The notes under the pieces were generated by a model, which had not been told where the DNA came from, searched no databases, and worked only from the letters and a program-made list of their open reading frames with translations. From Erodium maritimum (taxonomy: Eukaryota > Streptophyta > Magnoliopsida > Geraniales > Geraniaceae): a DNA stretch of 64,000 nt. Both the position numbers and the translations under genes were made by a program. Within the stretch, counting starts at the first letter, position 1, and each line of letters starts with the position of its first letter. Below, piece by piece: positions 63,191 through 64,000 of this stretch. The DNA lies in contig OY997596.1 in assembly GCA_963921825.1 (NCBI GenBank), positions 7,569,001-7,633,000 on the forward strand. The letters run 5' to 3'.

Positions 63191-64000
63191 TTAAAAGGTT
63201 CAGTGAACCATTGTTCGTTAAATCTGACCTTGGTGGTCGGAGAATGCGTTCTTCGAAACACGATAATGTAATCGATTTCGAGTAATACGTCTGTACCTTG
63301 GATCAAACAAGAAAGGAATAGATGTGACTTCTGAGGTTTGATTGTTGTCGTTAAAAGAAAAGGCCGAGATAGGACCTAATATCCACATGTGGTTTTGACC
63401 TATTTGAATCTGACGAAGACTTGTAATCTCCTTATCTCCTCTCCTTCTCGTCCACCCAACCACATCCAAAACCCTCTCAATACTATTGTTCATTTTTTAA
63501 AGACATTAGATATTTTAAGCTACTTCGTGTAACACATTTGACATTTTAAAATTATTTTGTTATATTGAAACCATTCATTATTCAAGTCGGCAAGGCCATA
63601 TAACCAAAATCCATCACCTTAGTTAATGTGAATCTCGATTTTAAACATGATCAAATTTAATAATCAATATAAGAATATTACACATTGAAATTATGTAAAT
63701 CCATGCATAATTTGATAAACATAATACAACTGTTTATCACTTTTTGTTTTGCCATAAACTAGGGATTTTCTCGGTTGGCCATCTATGGATGATGAGGCAG
63801 AGGAAGTGGTAGGAGCATCGAGAGATACGAGGACATTTTGGTAATTATGCCGATAGAGGGAAGAAAGAAGAAAAAAAATCAGACGTGGTAGTGTCAAGTT
63901 TCAACATGCAAGTGGTCGTTTTCAATGTAGTCTTAGTAGAGAGAGGGCCATGGTCCAGTGTTGCTTCCATGTCTCATACCACAGAGAGTCCAAGCTTTGC
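63191..64000. other. Right end of window, no gene recognised
   Basis: Mostly AT-rich. Short frames only, with no domains I can name. Confidence 0.4.

Overview
This window is nuclear DNA from a flowering plant, most likely a eudicot. Genes carry GT-AG introns, there is a plant R2R3-MYB gene and a plant-type tetratricopeptide gene, and most of the rest is plant transposable elements. I cannot name the species. Only two genes look like ordinary host genes, both on the minus strand: a MYB64/MYB98/MYB119-like transcription factor (1227-3303) and a 540-residue TPR protein with one coding intron (15638-17572).

The rest is layered mobile DNA, and many boundaries can be fixed to the base by target-site duplications (TSDs). 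From left to right: a truncated LINE in a MYB intron; an 812-bp poly(A) retroposon with a 16-bp TSD; a dead PIF/Harbinger transposase; a 477-bp Mutator-type foldback MITE with a 9-bp TSD; a LINE-like ORF1 relic split by a solo LTR; a decayed LINE reverse transcriptase split by a second solo LTR; a LINE ORF1 relic split by a compact PIF/Harbinger element with an intact transposase; a Harbinger-type element that carries only two MYB/SANT-like genes; a 12.85-kb CACTA (En/Spm) element; a third, dead Harbinger transposase; a decayed full-length-like LINE; and a third, internally duplicated solo LTR.

Three points stand out. First, the two Harbinger elements at 25175-27119 and 31224-33624 look complementary: one has an uninterrupted DDE transposase and no MYB-like ORF, the other has two MYB/SANT ORFs and no transposase. 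They share a terminal consensus and TTA/TAA TSDs. Second, the CACTA element (34615-47461, TSD GGT) retains a TNP2-type transposase, broken by frameshifts, and a multi-exon TNPA-like gene. It also has three extra minus-strand ORFs, two of them related to each other. Its GACGGAT/ATCCGTC motif sits at both ends and again as hairpins in front of the internal genes. Third, three LTRs of one family (about 2.9, 3.5 and 4.4 kb), each with TG...CA-type ends and a 5-bp TSD, stand without internal domains, which points to repeated LTR-LTR recombination.

Nesting gives relative ages: the LINE relics at 7.4-12.9, 18.5-23.1 and 25.1-28.1 kb predate the elements inside them. No tRNA, rRNA or CRISPR features were recognised. 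Exon boundaries are read by eye from splice signals and protein-family continuity.
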